A stretch of 64,000 bases of DNA from Megalobrama amblycephala (lineage: Eukaryota > Chordata > Actinopteri > Cypriniformes > Xenocyprididae), in assembly GCF_018812025.1 (NCBI RefSeq), contig NC_063049.1, forward strand, positions 8,034,602 through 8,098,601, read 5' to 3'. The stretch's first letter is position 1. Each line of letters starts with the position of its first letter. The notes under the pieces were generated by a model. It made no database searches, had not been told where the DNA came from, and worked only from the letters and a program-made list of their open reading frames with translations. Of this stretch, positions 32,750-46,604 are shown piece after piece. Position numbers and translations under genes: made by a program.

Positions 32750-34250
32750 GAAAAAAACAAAATACAAGAACACATTAGCAACTAATCAACAACAACCAAG
32801 CTGATAAGGAAGTTGAGGAAGTGTCACACTAGCGCATCCTCTGAAGACACATACCTTACCGTCAGCTGTTTTTGTTGCAATTCCCGTTAAGTCGCAAATT
32901 AAAAGACAGGATATCAAAAGATACACACACACACACACACACTGATACCTCAAACTAACCCTTTTGTAGTTTAAATACCCTTGTGAAAAAGAAGTGTTTT
33001 GAAAGTATTTCAAATTTTTTAAAAGCTGTACTTGCATATCAATAATAATATTAATGAAATAAAAAGGCCATTAAAGAGAGACACTTTCATGATTATGTTT
33101 CTTAACACACTTTTTAAAAAGTGCACTTTTATGTTAAGTTATGTTTAATAATCTTTTGTCGTGCTTTAAAGAAGTACACTTATTTTGTTGACTAACACAC
33201 TAAAGTACTTGATTATAAATGTACTAAATTGCAGCTTCATCATCGCAAATGTGTAATTACAAATATATTTAAATACGACATACAAGTTTCAACAGTTTAG
33301 TTTACCCTAAATGCTACATCCGACTTTAACCATATTCCGTCAAAACAAGCACTCTGAAGTTCAGCTAACCATAAGAAAGTGACAAAACAGCAGGTGTTCA
33401 ATATATTAGGGTCACATGGGAAAAACAAAAAAATAAAAAAGAGATGCTATGCTACAAAGATCTTGCACATGATTATTTTTTGCTCAAACCAAGCTCAAGT
33501 TTTACCCTATGAATTTCACAACTGTCTTTTAACTGCTGTTGCACAGCTGTGACCCGATTGCTCGTGTGCATCACTGTGGATATTTTACATAAGCAGCAAA
33601 ATTGTGACATGCCGTGTTGCTTCTTCTCTTAAATTCAGAGTGGCTTCAGGCAGATGCTGGCACAGTGCCACTCATTTCCTTATAACAGCAGAACTGCTAC
33701 TGAAAAAAACACAAGAACCACACAAGAAACCAAAACCCTATACCAACACCCTCTTGTAACCTCTCAGAACAGCCTCTTAATCGATATCTAACTCTCTCAC
33801 AACTATCAAGCAACTAATCAGTACACCTTAGCAAGAGCAGAGCAAACACTGGGAAAGTTGCCAACATGTGACCAATAGATTTGTATGAGCAAACACCACT
33901 CACATTTTTATCTTCAGGAATGTAACAACTTACCTTCTTTATATCTGTGTGATTTGTTATCCAGAGGCAAAAAATTTGACCAGCTTCAAGCAGCTATACT
34001 CAACTGTCAAAAGCTCTTATCTCGTTCTCAGATGATCACACTGAGACCAATTACTTCCTGCTCAAGTGTTTTTAAGAAGAAGAAAAAAAGCTCATTTTAC
34101 AGTAACAGACCTGAGCTTACATCTAACCCCAGTCTGCTGATTTTTACAGTGTTGTAGTGTCTCTTCAGTGGCAAATTCATCAGGTGTGAGAGAAAAGTAT
34201 TCATCCTTTTCATAAATTAAACTCTCAGATGTTGTAAAATTTGTTTAGCT
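32750..34250. other. wipf1 first intron, no recognised exon
   Basis: Contains a short CA/TG microsatellite at 32,924-32,942 and a self-inverted stretch around 33,090-33,180. Nothing coding. Confidence 0.4.
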
Positions 34251-34259
34251 TTGAATCAT

Positions 34260-34740
34260 TTCTATCTCAGCATGCCATTCAAAAGATAGGGGTTCTTATG
34301 TTCACCAAGACTGCATTTATTTGATCAAAAATGTAAAAACAGTAATATTGTGAAATATATGAAACTGTTTTCTATGTGAATGCTAAAATGTAATTTATTC
34401 CTGTGATCAAAGTTGAATTTTCAGCATCATTATTCCAGTCTTCAGTGTCACATGATCCTTCAGGAATCATTCTGATATGCGGATTTGAGCTCATGAAAAA
34501 AATCTGATTATCAATGTTGAAAACAGCTGCTTCATATTTTTATGAAACCGCAATACATTTTGTTCCAGGATGTTTTAACGAACAGAAAGCTCAAAAGAAC
34601 AGTATTTATTTAAATTAGAAATCTTTTATAACATTATAAATGTCTTTTATGTTACTTCAGATCAATTTAATGCATTCTTGCTGAATAAAAGTATTCATTT
34701 ATTTAAAAAAAAAAAAAAAAACTTTGAGCCCCAAACTTTG
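34260..34740. repeat. TTCAGTGTCACATGATCC repeat copy
   Basis: Contains TTATTCCTGTGATCAAAG, CAGCATCATTATTCCAGTCT and TTCAGTGTCACATGATCCTT, plus orientation, ending in an A run at 34,706-34,722. Confidence 0.6.
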
Positions 34741-35188
34741 AGATATTTTCTACATTGCTCTGTAAGGACAAGTGCGCTACAATATACTTCATTTTTACTT
34801 CATTTGTTAAGACACTAACTTTACTTTTATTTTTTAAAATATTTGCATTCAAATTGTGTATCCTGTTCTCCAGTTGCTAGCTGTCAAAATACAGTTATGA
34901 CAAACATTACATCATGATTTGCAATGAAAATTCTCTTTTTATGAGGAGAAATGTAAGATATCACAGCATGTAAGCAGATTATTACGGTCTTGTTCAGAAG
35001 CTGTGTGAAAACCCAGAAAGCGAGTTACATTTCCTCCGTTGAGTTTCCTCTGTGGTTAAGCACAGTTAGAGAAGCAGCAGCTTAAAAAGTGTCACTAACT
35101 TTCAGATGCTCACTAGCCTTTACCAGTATACTTCATCGCTCCCTCACAAGCTTCACTCCATCATTTTCATGCTTAAAGAAAGACTCAC

Positions 35189-35300
35189 CTTTGTCTGAAC
35201 ATTTGGAGCCTCCAGATCCAAGGTTTTGTTGAATGTTGCGCTGCACTTCCTATCCGTGTCCACAGACCAATCAGAGTTTGCAGTGGTGCTGCAAAGAGTT
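35189..35300 (-). other. wipf1: wipf1 non-coding first exon and proximal promoter
   Basis: The minus strand carries GACAAAG|GTGAGT (donor after 35,189) 2.4 kb upstream of the coding start, with no good start codon context before it. Just upstream are an ETS/PU.1-like GGAAGTG (35,252-35,246) and a CCAAT pentamer on the plus strand (35,267-35,271). ETS control would fit the blood-cell bias of WIPF1. Exon start unknown; inferred. Confidence 0.45.
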
Positions 35301-35399
35301 TTCATGCAACAGAACGAGCTGATGATCACAGCATGCAAACGAATGTGACCACATGCATTTCCTCACACAATGTCTGTGTCAGAGTGAGATTAGCCAGGC

Positions 35400-37080
35400 G
35401 AGGGCTGTTATATACTCCAATGACTGAGAACATTAACAGAAACAGGAACTATAAATGACTAATTTGGAGAAAATAGATCTGACTCTGGTCTCTGCGTGCT
35501 GCTGACACTGAGCTTGCATCAAATCGGCCCTCAGTGAACATTTTTGAGCAAATCTATAAAATTATGGATTTAGTAAACCTCTGATATTTGGTTACCCTAG
35601 TGAGGTCTACAGAGTCTAGTAAACGTGTGACTGAAATAAACTAGTTGTTGCCTTAAGTAAACAAACCACATAACAAGCACATTTCAACATAACTAAATTC
35701 TGGGTTAAGTTTATCACTGAAAAATAGATTTTTTTTTTTTTTTTCAAATTTACAGAAAGTAATTGTATGCTTATATATTTGAATGTCATTGCACCGGATA
35801 CCAAAATATCAAAGCAAATGTCTCTGTGCTTAGTGCTGCAGGAGCTCTTCTCAGAACTAACTTCACTTTTCTGAGTCATTTTTGCTCAGTGACGTTTAAT
35901 CAGCTGATGTCAATTTTGTCGAATATGGAAAAGCATAGTGTAATACTATTTTTGCTATACCCGTATGCCCTCATTGACGTAATAATACATTAGATCTAAA
36001 ATTCACACATGGAATTGATGTTGATGGCGTTGAAATTCTGCAGCAATGTGATATCATCTCAGATCATTATCTACTCTTGTGTATACTCCATTTAGCCAAG
36101 GCTGCAAAACCAACTCCCTGTTACAAATACGGTAGAACTGTCACTTCTTTTACTTTATAAATAATCTTCCTGATCAGTTTCATCTCCTAAGCATGCCAGA
36201 TAGCTTAGAAGACCTTGGTTGCAACAAGTATCCTCCTGTTTACTTTATATTTGTGTGTTGGCTATTTGACCGCTTAGGCACGTATCTGTAGCCCCCGTCT
36301 CAGAGTCAGAGTGCGCGCACAGGAGGCCACCTAGGGAATAGTATCTCTTTCATAGCTTAATACACTTTTAATAACACTGTTTAATATCAAGCATGTCCCA
36401 CAGTTTAGCAACAATAGACTGCATTTCATAACTCTCATTTATTTGGCTGATTTGGATGTCGATTTTTGGGCTTTTAGGGAGGAAGGAAAGCGCACCACTG
36501 TGAAGGAAAGGAAGGTGCGCGGGACGGAATGCAGCAGTGGCACAGTAATCGTTTAATTTCGGTCATCTTGTTTTTAAAATCATTGGAAGCCAAAATCGAA
36601 ATTGAAAAATCAAATATGATTAATCACACAGCCCTAGTTGCAACAGAAACTATTGGCTCTCTCTTTTTCAGCACATGGTTGCGCCTTTGAAGATTATGGA
36701 AATAGTCTGACGCCATGGTATAACGAGCACACTCGCATCCTCAAGAGAGCAGCTTGAAAAATGGAGCGCAGCTGGAAGAAAACAAAACCAAAGGTATTTC
36801 ATATTTTAATGGAAGGACAGTGTTACTGCACACAGAAAGGCCTTAACAACTTCAAAACTGATTACTTTTTAACTCTCTGAGAACAAACACAGCCCTAGGT
36901 ATTTATTTAATACAGTGGGGTAAATTAAGGTGAAATAAAGCATCAACTTCAGACATTTTCAAACAGCACAGCAGTAATGACTTTATGAACTTCTTTACTT
37001 CCATGATTGATACTGTTTCTGAGAAAATTATAATTTTGCAACCATCTTCTACAGTATCACATCAAACGTCATGCTATTGA
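35400..37080. other. Intergenic region upstream of wipf1
   Basis: No coding sequence. A T run at 35,730-35,745 and a stretch ending GATTAATCACACAGCCCTAG (36,620-36,640) that looks like a repeat end. Confidence 0.35.
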
Positions 37081-37084
37081 CCCC

Positions 37085-38060
37085 CTGAGGAAAAATTCCA
37101 ATCATTCTTTGAATTGAAAGAATTGGAACAATGAGGCAATTCTATGAAGAATTGTCTAAAGTTGTTAAATCATCAAAATCAACAATATATAAATTAGACC
37201 CTATACTGACTAAGTTACTGAAAGTGATGCTTCCAGAAGTCATAGATTCTCTTCTTAATACTATTAATTCATCATTGTCATTAGGATACATACCAAAAAC
37301 CTTTAAGCTGGGTGTTATTAAACCTATTATTAAAAAATGCAACTTGATTTTTTTCACAATTACGGACTCTTATTTTGATGTTCTGTTTCCCTTAGTTCCT
37401 GTTTCCCTGCTCTATTTAGTTTTGTTTTTATAGACCGATCTTGATTTTCTTTTTTTCTGTCATAAATAATAGCAAGGGCAGCATTCTCACAACTATGTTC
37501 CTTTTTAGAAAGAAATTGCATCTGTGAGGATTTCCAGTCAGGATTTAGACAGTATCATAGTACTGAGACTGCTCTAAATTATGACATATGCTCTCATTAA
37601 CATATTCAGAAATGTTAGTTCATGCGTTCATGACATCAAGGTTAGATGACTGTAACGCTCTACTGGGCGGTTGCCCTGCATGCTTAATAAACAAACTCCA
37701 GCAGGTCCAAAACGCAGCAGCTAGAGTTCTTACTAGAACCAGGAAGTATGACCATATTAGCCCGGTTCTGTCAACACTGCATTGGCTCCCTATTAAACAC
37801 TGCATACATGCTGCTTACTTACAAAGCACTAAATGGTTTAGCATTACTCTTTACACGTTATAGCCCTTCACATCTATTGCGATCTAAAAATTCTGGCTAG
37901 TTTATAATACCTATCAAAATCAACTGCAGGTAGTAGATCATTTTCCTATTTAGCACCCAAACTGTGGAACAGTCTTTCTAGCCTTGTTTGGAAAGCAGAT
38001 GCACTCTGTCAGTTTAAATCTAGACTAAAAACATATCTCTTTATCCTGGTATACACATAA
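37085..38060 (+). pseudogene. L2/CR1-like LINE reverse transcriptase relic
   Basis: Plus-strand pieces in several frames: YKLDPILTKLLKVMLPEVID with LGYIPKTFKLGVIKPIIKK (start of reverse transcriptase), QSGFRQYHSTETAL, then after a deletion VHAFMTSRLDDCNALLGG, NKLQQVQNAAARVLTRTRKY and SPVLSTLHWLPIK, and finally LWNSL-like and FKSRLKTYLF-like C-terminal sequence. The catalytic FADD region is missing. Stops and frameshifts show decay. Confidence 0.8.
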
Positions 38061-39400
38061 CACATAATCACATTTCTATAATTCACATCTGTTAAAAGAT
38101 ATAACACCCCGATGTACTTGTTGCATATATCTATGCTAATATTAGTGTCTCTGAATCATAAATGCACAGTGTTCACAACAGCCCCCCCCCCCATCCACAC
38201 ACACACACTTGATGAGGTTAAGCGCTCATGGCATAATATGTTGTTTAAAGCAGCAGCCTTCTGAATATAAATCCTTGAGCTTTAGCTGCTACACCACAAC
38301 ACCCCATTGTTCAGTGTTCAAACTGCAGGTGGCAGCACCGAGGGAGATGTTGACACTGAGTCGGTGTTGTTGGCAACAAAATGTTACTAAACATTGTTTA
38401 ATTTAGCCTGCTGTCCGCAGTATGCAAATCATCTCTGCATGTTACACTGTATCGACACAATGCCTCAGTTTTACCTTCCATTTCCAATGTGATGAATGAA
38501 CAGGAAGTAATATCATACTTGATTTTAACATCTTAAAAATGAAAAACACACCACTCTTATTATTATTGTTGTTGTAATTATTATATTATTCTGAATACTT
38601 TTACATACTTTGTAAACTAAAATAAACTGTAGGTAGTGTACAGTGTGTCTAGCATTTTTGAACCTAGCCTTTTCGATAAGAATAGAATAAGGAAGTGTAT
38701 ATAGGAGAAGAGACAGGATGAAAAGGAGAATGGAGACAAACTGAGGAGGATGTAAACACACAGAGACAGTCTGCCAGGAGCCTGGCTTAACACCACCCTC
38801 ACTGCAACCCATGCCAGCCAACCAACCAGAGAGCCACCATCACAGGCCTCACACGCACAAGACCCGTCGCCAGGGAGAAAAAGCCCTGAGCGTGTGTTTG
38901 TGTGTGCGCATTCTGATGGAAAGACCTCAATTATCCTGATGGGGTCTTCCAGCCTATACACACCGAACAGAGATGAACACTAATCAGCAGTGCCTGTTTA
39001 TGAGACATCGGTCAAGATTATTTGGTATCTAATCTAGTTATACAGAACAAAATCAAGTCATCAAATGCTCCCGCACACTCTGATCTTCTGGATCTGTCCG
39101 CATCTTATCGGTTCCACCGCAGGGATTCACATCCTTCCGCTGCTGAAGGCGACAGCAAGGATCCTCTAATCACAGAAAAGAACAAACACTGTTTTGGACT
39201 CTGAATATATTATTTGCTTTGAGGATGTTTATAGGATTGCTAATAGAATTTCTGTTTTTAAGTATCCAAAGAAATTAATTTGAATTATTTTCAGATCTTT
39301 GAAGATTCTTAGAATATTCTTTTTGATACTTTTAGAATCAGTTCCCATTAGAATTTCATCTAGAGATCCTTTACACATCATTTAGAATCTTTTGGGGTCA
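38060..39400. other. Intergenic, no gene
   Basis: A C run at 38,183-38,192 and ordinary sequence. Nothing coding seen. Confidence 0.35.
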
Positions 39401-39403
39401 CAT

Positions 39404-39560
39404 TTTAGATTAGGGTCCAATTCTTACTATTAACTATGACTTTTTGCCTAAATAAACTCCTAATTACGGCTTATTAATAGTTAGTAAGGTAGTTGTTAAG
39501 TTTAGGTATTGGATAGGATTAAGGGATGTAGAATATGATCATGGAGAATTGGACCCTAAA
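39404..39560. mobile_element. Short MITE with inverted ends TTTAGATTAGGGTCCAATTC
   Basis: Right end GAATTGGACCCTAAA is the inverse. About 157 bp, with TTACTATTAACTATGAC-like core seen in related fish MITEs. Confidence 0.5.
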
Positions 39561-39938
39561 CGATCAACAAATTTCCTACAAAGCTGTGCCAGCTTCAGGT
39601 CTTTCATATCTGCATTTTTTATTTTCTCTCTCCAAGAATTTGGACACTTTTTTTGTGCTATCTTTTAAAAAAAAATAACACAAGCACAATTTCAACTCAA
39701 ATCCGTATTTCACATCCATTTATTTATTAGCAATTAAGTGCTGTGTGAGTACATTGCATTTGTTATGGCCTATATATAAATACTAGAAAACAGGAAATTT
39801 AGCCAAAGCGCTGTCAGGGAATGGTGACCTCTGGTGGTGGGGAGGTGGTATGACAGGCACAGAGTCACACTGATACACCTCAAATATCAACTAAAATGAA
39901 TGTCCAATTCAGGAAGATTTGTTTTAGAATTAGAAAAG

Positions 39939-40384
<446 letters not shown>

Positions 40385-41900
40385 GATGTTGCGGTAATTT
40401 TATGCCATCAGTTGGTAAAAAGATTTCTCACATTTCCACTTTTATTCTCAGGAGAAAGAGGAGGCAGAAAGATTAGCTCGTCCTCTCTTTCTCTTTCTTT
40501 GTCATTCCTTTGGTGGCTGATGTGAGAGCAGTGCTCTGTGGGCACAGTCTGTGCCTCTTTTTGATGCCAAACCCTTTGGCACACGTGCCAGCTGCCACCA
40601 GTCACTGCAGATGAAACGGACACTGTGGCCATACCTCTATAATGTGCTTGCTCTCATTTATATTCATCTTCTGCCCTTTGTACAACATTCAGTATTCTTT
40701 CTTATATTTTACAACAGTTTATGTTATACAATAGCATAGATTCAAATTCGAAATCCTTGACAGATTGTTAAGTCTCTTTTTGCAGCTGGTACCTGATTTG
40801 TCCCTATCTCTAAAGAGTCAGAATTCAGCACAACATCTGTCCTCAAATCTGATTGACTGAGCGTTCCAAGAGTGCTTTTCACTGCGTGATGCTGCTTGTG
40901 TTTGAGCTTTCCAGACAAACTGTGAGTCTGTGTATTAGTGATAGGGATTTTTCAGTGACTTTCTGCAGCTTACATCAATACAACAGTAAGTCATTGAATC
41001 ATTCATTCAACTGATTTGTCCAAAACGGATGATCCATTTAGGAATAAAACAAGTGACTGGATTCTTTTGAATAAGTAATTACTTTGTGACCATTAAAAAA
41101 GTATGTTTTATATAGTTTGATTGTGTGTAGTATGAATGTAATCCAGATGTACTACATTCGCAATGTAGTTAGTTTCGTGCATGCTATTGCGTTCCAGGGC
41201 TAGTTGCGTTTCGACTGTCACCTCTGTGGCTTGATTGGGCCTCATCAGTGCTTCCTCTGGGCCAACAGCTAGAGTTTTTTGGCCCACCGAATACCTTGGT
41301 ACAAAGCGAGCCAACTAGGGCTTGAGGAGTGGTCATTAGTGGTTGTCACTGTAAAATTTTTAGTGTTAAACATTGGTCAGATATCAATGCTGAAATATTA
41401 AGTCTATAAGTAAAGACCAAACATTCGCTTCTGTCATGCTCATTTTGCGATCTAACTAGTTTTCAGTCAGCTGAAGGTGAATTGGTGAGGTTGTGTGACA
41501 TCATTCAATGGAGGCGTGTTAAGGGCGGGTTTTAGGGCAGCACTGTGGGGCTACTGGCCAGACAGTGGAAACGCAATTTTATTTTGGCCTCGTTGCTTGA
41601 GGACCGAGACTATTGGCCCCACCCAGCACATTGTTGGCCCTGGCTCACATTGACCAGACAGTGGAAAAGCGGCTATTGTCATGTGACCTATCAGTGTCAG
41701 TTGTGCTGCTTCACTTCCATTCACAAATCCTCTGCCGTGATCTCATGGGATAGTAAAGTCTCCATCGAATGTGCACTTCAGAAATTCATCGAAAGTAGTA
41801 AGTCATCCATTTGTGAATTCGGACGTACTACAATTTCACATACCATTTTTTACCTAATATATAGCAGGAGTCGATTTTGGATACAGCCACTGTCATATTG
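40385..41900. repeat. Intergenic with a degenerate repeat (41,100-41,880)
   Basis: 41,150-41,880 contains paired inexact blocks (ACTGGCCAGACAGTGGAAAC and TTGACCAGACAGTGGAAAAG; GTAGTAAGTCATCC) and shares its end with 31,940-32,110 inverted. No gene. Confidence 0.45.
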
Positions 41901-42589
41901 AATGAGTTATCTTTGTAAGTGAGTCATTGAATTATTCACTCAACTGATTTGTTCAAAACTGCTGATCCATTTTGAGATAAAACAAATGACTATCTTTGTA
42001 AGTCACTGAATTATTCACTCAAATAATTTGTTCAACTGACAGCTGTTGGTATGAATATCAGACCTATATACTTTGTATCTGCCCTGCTGATATTCAGAAC
42101 AACTAGACTTTTGCTCATGATGTGATGCTTTTTAAAGATATTTGCTGAAGTATTTTGTTGTTACTAGCATGTTGTGTTTGGGATGCTGGTGTGCTGTTCT
42201 CACCACAAAGCTGTTCCACCAGTTTAACTAGCAAGACTATGTTTAGTCAACTAGTTATACACCATAGACCAACCTGTATATAAACCAATATAATGAAAAT
42301 GTATACTGATCTAGGCTTTTCAGCAGGAGTTACAAATAAATACTATGGCATATGAATATGGTAACCATGATATACATTCATACCCCGTGAACATAACAGC
42401 ACATTTTGTAAGGGTTTTGTCTTTGCCATTGAAAGGGTTCTTTGTGTGTGAATACATTTATTTGAATGGGTGTGTTTGGCATGTAAATGCGTGCACACAC
42501 ACATACACACACACACACGGGTGGAAAATTGTATGTTCTATTCCATTACCTCACAAAGGTGATTGACTGGAGTGATTTAGATTTTCATT

Positions 42590-43420
42590 TTCCAGATAGT
42601 GGAGTCTGACATCCATTTCACCACCGCCCGCCTCCAAAAGATTCAACACAACCTGCCCCCACCCGCAGACCCGCTGCCCAAAACCACAATATCACTGGCT
42701 GATGATCCCAATAAAAGCACAGCCAACCACCACCAACTAAATCTATTGCCTTTTACCTGCCAAACCCCAAATCTCCACAATGAAAGAACTACCCCCACCC
42801 CCGCAGTGTCTGAAATCCTCCCCCATCCTGCTGAGCTGTTGATGGGGTAAGCTTTCCCCATTCCTCCCCTTCACAGGACACACTCAACACCATGCTTCAT
42901 TCATCTTACTTAGACCCAGACTGTCACATTTGGCAACCTCTGAATTAAGAGAGATCAGTACTCCACCCGCCCTTCAACACCCTGTGCCGCACGGATTCCA
43001 GCCCCCACACGTGTCCCCTGCAAATATTAAAGCCATTCGACCTTGACCGAGAGGAGAGGAGAGAACAGAGGAGTCAAACGCAGAGCTTTCTAAAGCACAG
43101 CACCGGAGCCCTGCGTCCCAGCAGGGGCACACAGCCTGCCCTTTTCTTAATGTGCTTTTTACATTTGATTACCGGCCTTGTAAAAGCTCACTCTAAACAT
43201 GCGGACCATGCTGAACATCTGTTAGCCATGCTGGGGGAGCCTGAACTCACCCCTGTGTCCTCTCCTGCCCCGCAAGCATCAGGCTCAGTCTGGATTATAG
43301 TTTACTCTATGGGCACTGGAGTGTAATTAGATATTTTTCATTATTGTTTGTTCTACTGTCAACAAAGACATGCATTAGACAGCCTGCCTGTCAACATCTA
43401 CTATTAGGAACATTTTAAAT
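42590..43420. other. Repeat-poor, CCC-rich intergenic stretch
   Basis: No transposon ends or tandem units. A C-rich part (42,600-42,850) is open in one plus frame for 83 codons but low-complexity. The later part includes CTGTTAGCCATGCTGGGGGA and an ATTAGA homeodomain-type core. Could be conserved regulatory sequence; see findings. Confidence 0.3.
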
Positions 43421-43685
43421 ACATGCATGAATGGTTAAAACTGAAATATTTAATTGTGTACGCCAGGATATATGTATTTAGATACAATATGATGAGTCTG
43501 TGCATTATGTATGTAATGGGCAATTCTCAGAAACATGTGTGTCCCTATGACATACTACTAATTTAAAACCCTTTAAAAATGGTATAAAATGAATAACGAA
43601 ATTTAAAAATATATATTATTATTAATTCAAATTATTATTAAATTAATCAGAATATAAACTAATTTGCATGTCTCCACATATTAAT

Positions 43686-44840
43686 ACGGAAGAGGATTAG
43701 GGCCAAGCAATAATAAAAAAATAAAACCATCTTGAGATTAAAGTTGTTAAATTTCGAGAAAAAAAATCATTAAATTTCGAGAAAAAAGTCGAGATAAAAA
43801 GTTGAGAATAAACTCGTTAAATTACGAGAAAAAAGTCGTTAAATTACGAGAATAAATTTGTTAAATTATGAGAAAAATGTAGTTACATTTTGATAAAAAA
43901 GTCAAGATAAAATGTTGAGAATAAACTCGTTAAATTATGAGAAAAAAGTTGTTAAATTTCGAGAAAAAAGTCGAGATAAAATGTTGAGAATAAACTCATT
44001 AAATTACGAGAAAAAAGTCGAGATAAAATGTTGAGAATAAAGTTGTTACATTTCGAGAAAAAAGTCGAGATAAAATGTTGAGAATAAAGTCATTAAATTA
44101 CGAGAAAAAAGTCGAGATAAAATGTTGAGAATAAAGTCATTAAATTACGAGAAAAAAGTCGAGATAAAATGTTGAGAATAAAGTTGTTACATTTCGAGAA
44201 AAAAGTCGTTAGATTATGAGAACAAATTCGTTAAATTATGAGAAAAAAGTCGAGATAAAATGTTGAGAATAAACTCATTAAATTTCGAGAAAAAAGTCGA
44301 GATAAAATGTTGAGAATAAAGTTGTTACATTTCGAGAAAAAAGTCGAGATAAAATGTTGAGAATAAAGTCATTAAATTACGAGAAAAAAGTCGAGATAAA
44401 ATGTTGAGAATAAAGTTGTTACATTTCGAGAAAAAAGTCGAGATAAAATGTTGAGAATAAAGTCGTTAAATTTCGAGAAAAAAGTCGAGATAAAATGTTG
44501 AGAATAAAGTCATTAAATTACGAGAAAAAAGTCTAGATAAAATGTTGAGAATAAACTCATTAAATTACGAGAAAAAAGTCGTTCGATTATGAGAACAAAT
44601 TCGTTAAATTATGAGAAAAAAAGTCGAGATAAAATGTTGAGAATAAAGTTGTTAAATTACGGGAACAAATTCATTAAATTCTCATAATTTAACGACTTTT
44701 TTCTCGTAATTTAATGATTTTATTCTCAACATTTTATCTCGACTTTTTTCTGGAAATTTAACAATTTATTTCTCGTAATTTAATGAATTTATTCTCAACA
44801 TTTTATTTAGACTTTTTTCTCAAAGTTTTTTTTTACCATG
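43686..44840. repeat. 47-bp minisatellite array with an inverted terminal arm (copy 1)
   Basis: Begins GGAAGAGGATTAGGGCCAAG, then many units built on TTACGAGAAAAAAGTCGAGA plus TAAAATGTTGAGAATAAAGTCATTAAA (47 bp), with shorter variants. From 44,672 to 44,822 the same unit occurs in inverse orientation (TCTCGTAATTTAATGA, TCAACATTTTATCTCGACTT), so the end can fold back on the array. Confidence 0.9.
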
Positions 44841-44959
44841 ATATATCTCTAGCAACGGAAATCTGTTTTTCATTTTAAATATTTTTAACATTTTAATGGA
44901 AAAATACATTCACATTTTAAATGTTTTATGGGAAAATACTTTAAAACAAGGTTTAAATG

Positions 44960-45540
44960 TATATAATTATATACATACATATATATATATATACATACAT
45001 ATACACACCCACCCTGTGTTCTCCCTCACTCTGTCGGTTCTCGTTCGTTTGATTGTAATGTGCTTTTCTCCTTTGTTTCTCCTGGTTCCTCAGTATTTTG
45101 TTATTAAAGTCTGCCTTCTAGTATTCCTCGTCGTGAGAGTTTCTACACACCAGGTTACGTAACACATATATTGCTCATTGTCAATTAATGTTAGCTGATG
45201 TTACTACAGTTGATAACTACAGTTGACAAATGAAACCTTATTATAAAGTGTTAGTGGAAAAACAAGTACGAAAGATATTGATTGTGAGTAAACTGGAGTG
45301 GTGCAATGATACAGTATTTGCTAGGCAGGGACATAATGATCTAGTAGCCACACTGACCCCTGAATTTCAACTCCAAAACATTTTGAACAGGACTGTAACA
45401 GTATTTGGCAACAGAGTTGTTTTGAAGGAAAGATGTCATAATATGTGATTTAGAAGGTACACGGAAACGGAGTGATATTACAATACTTTACTAAGGTCTA
45501 TATATTTGATTTCAAAATATATTATGTATTATGAACATAT
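44960..45540. other. Intergenic with a short (AT/ACAT) microsatellite
   Basis: Microsatellite at about 44,958-45,006. No gene in the rest. Confidence 0.35.
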
Positions 45541-46480
45541 GTGAATTTGTTGCCCTTGTGCATCGATGAGCCTTGGGAGCCCAACACCCTGTCGCCAGTT
45601 AGAAAAAACTGTTGGTAAATTTTCACCACTGACCGAGAGCAACACACAAGCCTTGTCGTTTCAGAAATACTTTGACCCAATCACCTTGCCATAACAATTT
45701 GGCCCTTGTCAAAGTCACTCAGATCTTTATTTCTGCCCATTTCTGCTGAATCCAACACATTGATTATGAGAACTGATTGTTTGCATCTAATCTACCCGGA
45801 CCTTAATATGTGGCCTCATTAGGAGATGATCAATGATATTTGCTTAATTGATTCACCTGTGCCTGATCATAATGATTTGGCTCACCAGTGTAATGTACCA
45901 CTGTAGGGTTAGTAACAATAATTAGCTTATGGCACTTTGCAAGGCTGTTACAGATTGGAGGTAATAAAGAATTAGCCATAGAAAAATATATATTTGTTGG
46001 TCACTAATCTTATTAGGGGGTGGCGGTGACTATGCACTAAGTAAATAGCTGATGTACTGTATGTCCAAGAGTCACAGGACATCAGAGCATTTGAGGTCAC
46101 TACAACACCTCAGGTTATTTCAATATTCATTGTTAGCATTTGCCTAGCGAGCACACCATGTGTGGAAAGTCTGAATTAACATCAATCAGCCCACAGAGAA
46201 AGGTCACTTATTTCATGGGTCACACACAAACACAAATACCTATTCCTTCAAATTGTAATTTATGATTGTGCTGCAGCCGTGGCACATGTCATGTGACGCG
46301 TGTGGAGTGTAATTCAAGCATTATGACATTACCTTCACAGCAGGCAGGCGGAAATCGCCTTTTTTATTCAGTAGACTGACTCTTTACTAATGGAGATGGA
46401 TTACTAATTTAGACAATAATTCTCGCCATAAATTATACTGTTCATTTGATATAAAGTCAGTGGTGTGAATCAGAACTGTG
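45540..46480. other. Repeat-poor intergenic stretch, candidate regulatory DNA
   Basis: Nearly 1 kb with no repeat family I recognise and none shared with other parts of the window. It includes AGATGATCAATGATATTTGC, TTAATTGATTCACC, ATGGGTCAC and several TAAT cores (for example GGATTACTAATTTAGACAAT). Composition and lack of repeats resemble conserved non-coding DNA, but I cannot test conservation. Confidence 0.3.
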
Positions 46481-46604
46481 AAAATAATGTATTCAAACCG
46501 TAGATGGAAAATGATGTAGTCTGTCTGTTAAAAGGGGGGCAGTCTGACTGCAGGATATTTCAAGATAGGAGTGTGTGGTTGCGTAGAAACCATCCTACAT
46601 TTGA

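Noticed and set aside
42599..42861. Thr/Pro/Asn-rich plus frame and its antisense partner
   Set aside because: C-rich low-complexity sequence without splice structure, start context or recognised domain.
43720..44680. Possible CRISPR-like array of direct repeats
   Set aside because: Units run on directly with no unique spacers, in vertebrate DNA; it is a minisatellite.
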